From the NCBI GenBank assembly GCA_023386135.1, contig JAEWKG010000222.1, positions 1 through 7,170 on the forward strand: a stretch of 7,170 nucleotides of DNA, given 5' to 3'. The notes under the pieces are model-generated. The model was not told the origin of the DNA, made no database searches, and saw only the letters and a list, made by a program, of their open reading frames with translations. Every line of letters starts with the position of its first letter. Position 1 is the first letter of the stretch. This DNA is from Pseudomonadota bacterium. Lineage in GTDB: Bacteria > Pseudomonadota > Alphaproteobacteria > Sphingomonadales > Sphingomonadaceae. Of this stretch, positions 6,346 through 7,170 are shown one piece after another. The position numbers and the translations under genes were made by a program.

Positions 6346-6753
6346 TTAGGCCTCGGTTTGGGGCAAGAACGGTGCCGCGACCTCGGCCGGCACGCGCACC
6401 AGCCTGCCGCTGGCCTTGTCGAGCATCGCCCAGGTGCTCTTGACCGCCACCAGCCGCTTGCCGGCGGCGTCGCGAAACTCGACGCACCGGTCGAACTGCG
6501 CGCCCTTGGGCGGGTTGGGAATCCAGGTCTCGGCGGAGACGGTCTCGCCCAGTCCGACATTGCCGCGATAATCGATCTCGTGCCGGGTCACGACCCACAC
6601 GTAGCGCTCGACGTGCGCCGGGTCGGCGACCGCGGACCAGTGCGCGGTGGCGATGTCCTGCACCCACTGCAGCCAGACGGCGTTATTGACGTGGCCAAGC
6701 TCGTCGATGTGCTCGGGTGCGGCGGTGAAGGCCTTGGCGAAGCGGTTGCTCAT
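6346..6753 (-). CDS. Acyl-CoA thioesterase, 4HBT / YbgC-like hotdog fold
   Basis: A 135-aa single-domain hotdog protein that probably hydrolyses an acyl-CoA thioester in the cytoplasm; the natural substrate cannot be read from sequence. The N-terminal motif HIDELGHVNNAVWLQWVQD places the family's catalytic Asp17 and the GHVNN turn (His21, Asn23) before the central helix. The middle section (RHEIDYRGNVGLGETVSAET) and the end (KSTWAMLDKASGRLVRVPAE) follow the usual strand order of 4HBT domains. Length is typical of the family (about 130-145 aa). The ATG at 6753 overlaps the panC stop as ATGA, so it is co-translated with panC and needs no own promoter. Proximity to panC (a CoA precursor gene) is suggestive, but a link to CoA metabolism is inference. 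It is followed by an intrinsic-type terminator and the tRNA gene. Confidence 0.9.
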   Translation of the reverse strand: MSNRFAKAFTAAPEHIDELGHVNNAVWLQWVQDIATAHWSAVADPAHVERYVWVVTRHEIDYRGNVGLGETVSAETWIPNPPKGAQFDRCVEFRDAAGKRLVAVKSTWAMLDKASGRLVRVPAEVAAPFLPQTEA

Positions 6754-7170
6754 TCCGCCGCCATGTTGTCGATCAGCCGCGTCCCGCCGATCCGCGCCGC
6801 GACCAGCAAGCGCGCTGGCGCCTCCCCGAGCCGGTCGAGCGTCACCAGCGACTGCGCGTCCGCAAGCGTCGCGTAATCGACGCTGTCGTAACCGGCCTGC
6901 AGCAGGTGCGCCTCCAGCGCGGCCAGCGTCGGCGCGACAGCGCTGCCCGCCACCAGCGCCGCGATCGCCTCGCGCATCGCTTGCGGCAGCGCCGCTGCCT
7001 GTGCGCGCGCTGCGGGCGAGAGGTACTGGTTGCGGCTCGACAGCGCGAGGCCGTCCTCCTCGCGCACCGTGGGCACGCCGATGATCGCGCCGACATGGGG
7101 CGCGGTGAGGTCGAGATCGCGCGCCATGCGGCGGAGCACGGCGAGCTGCTGCCAGTCCTTCTCGCCGAAC
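6750..7170 (-). CDS. panC: Pantoate--beta-alanine ligase (pantothenate synthetase), C-terminal part; continues beyond the window
   Basis: PanC joins pantoate and beta-alanine with ATP to form pantothenate, the last step of vitamin B5 synthesis and the feed into CoA. About 139 of the usual 280-290 residues are visible. The frame is open to the right edge and begins with FGEKDWQQLAVLRRMARDLD, the conserved start of the second half of PanC. The ATP-binding signature GLALSSRNQYLS follows, then the C-terminal domain ending ARIGGTRLIDNMAAE. The N-terminal half with the HIGH-type motif lies outside the window. A GTG at 7139 is an internal valine codon, not the start. The TGA at 6750-6752 overlaps the thioesterase ATG. 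Identification is very secure from the FGEKD and SSRN motifs. Confidence 0.95.
   Translation of the reverse strand, partial: FGEKDWQQLAVLRRMARDLDLTAPHVGAIIGVPTVREEDGLALSSRNQYLSPAARAQAAALPQAMREAIAALVAGSAVAPTLAALEAHLLQAGYDSVDYATLADAQSLVTLDRLGEAPARLLVAARIGGTRLIDNMAAE

Overview
The window is a compact, GC-rich stretch of chromosome. Codon third positions are strongly G/C, one tRNA has an encoded CCA, and the protein sequences look alphaproteobacterial, most likely Sphingomonadales (sphingomonad or erythrobacter type). That placement rests on general resemblance of the proteins and layout, not on a search. I see no insertion sequence, phage gene, CRISPR array or foreign base composition.

Layout. 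The minus strand at 34-3135 holds putA, a bifunctional proline dehydrogenase / glutamate-semialdehyde dehydrogenase without the N-terminal DNA-binding domain. A spacer of about 107 bp separates it from a divergent plus-strand pair: a membrane-anchored TPR protein (3243-4604) and a HupE/UreJ-type membrane protein (4601-5821), joined by an ATGA stop/start overlap. Facing them on the minus strand at 5818-6125 is a short broken gene. It begins as a histidine phosphatase, continues in frame into what looks like the start of NAD(P)HX dehydratase (NnrD), then changes frame and ends in a plausible C-terminal tail whose stop shares a CTAG with the HupE-like gene's stop. Upstream of it on the same strand are tRNA-Leu(GAG) at 6175-6261, an acyl-CoA thioesterase of the hotdog fold (6346-6753), and the C-terminal part of panC, which runs off the right edge. 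The thioesterase start and panC stop also overlap as ATGA.

Functional picture. putA (proline catabolism) and panC (pantothenate synthesis) are housekeeping genes. The TPR/HupE-like pair is probably a translationally coupled envelope unit; no hydrogenase or urease gene is present to explain the HupE-like protein. The most unusual item is the collapsed histidine phosphatase-NnrD remnant downstream of the tRNA. Next is the hairpin directly in front of the tRNA, which can be read either as the terminator of the panC-thioesterase operon or as part of the tRNA leader. I found no convincing new multi-gene system.
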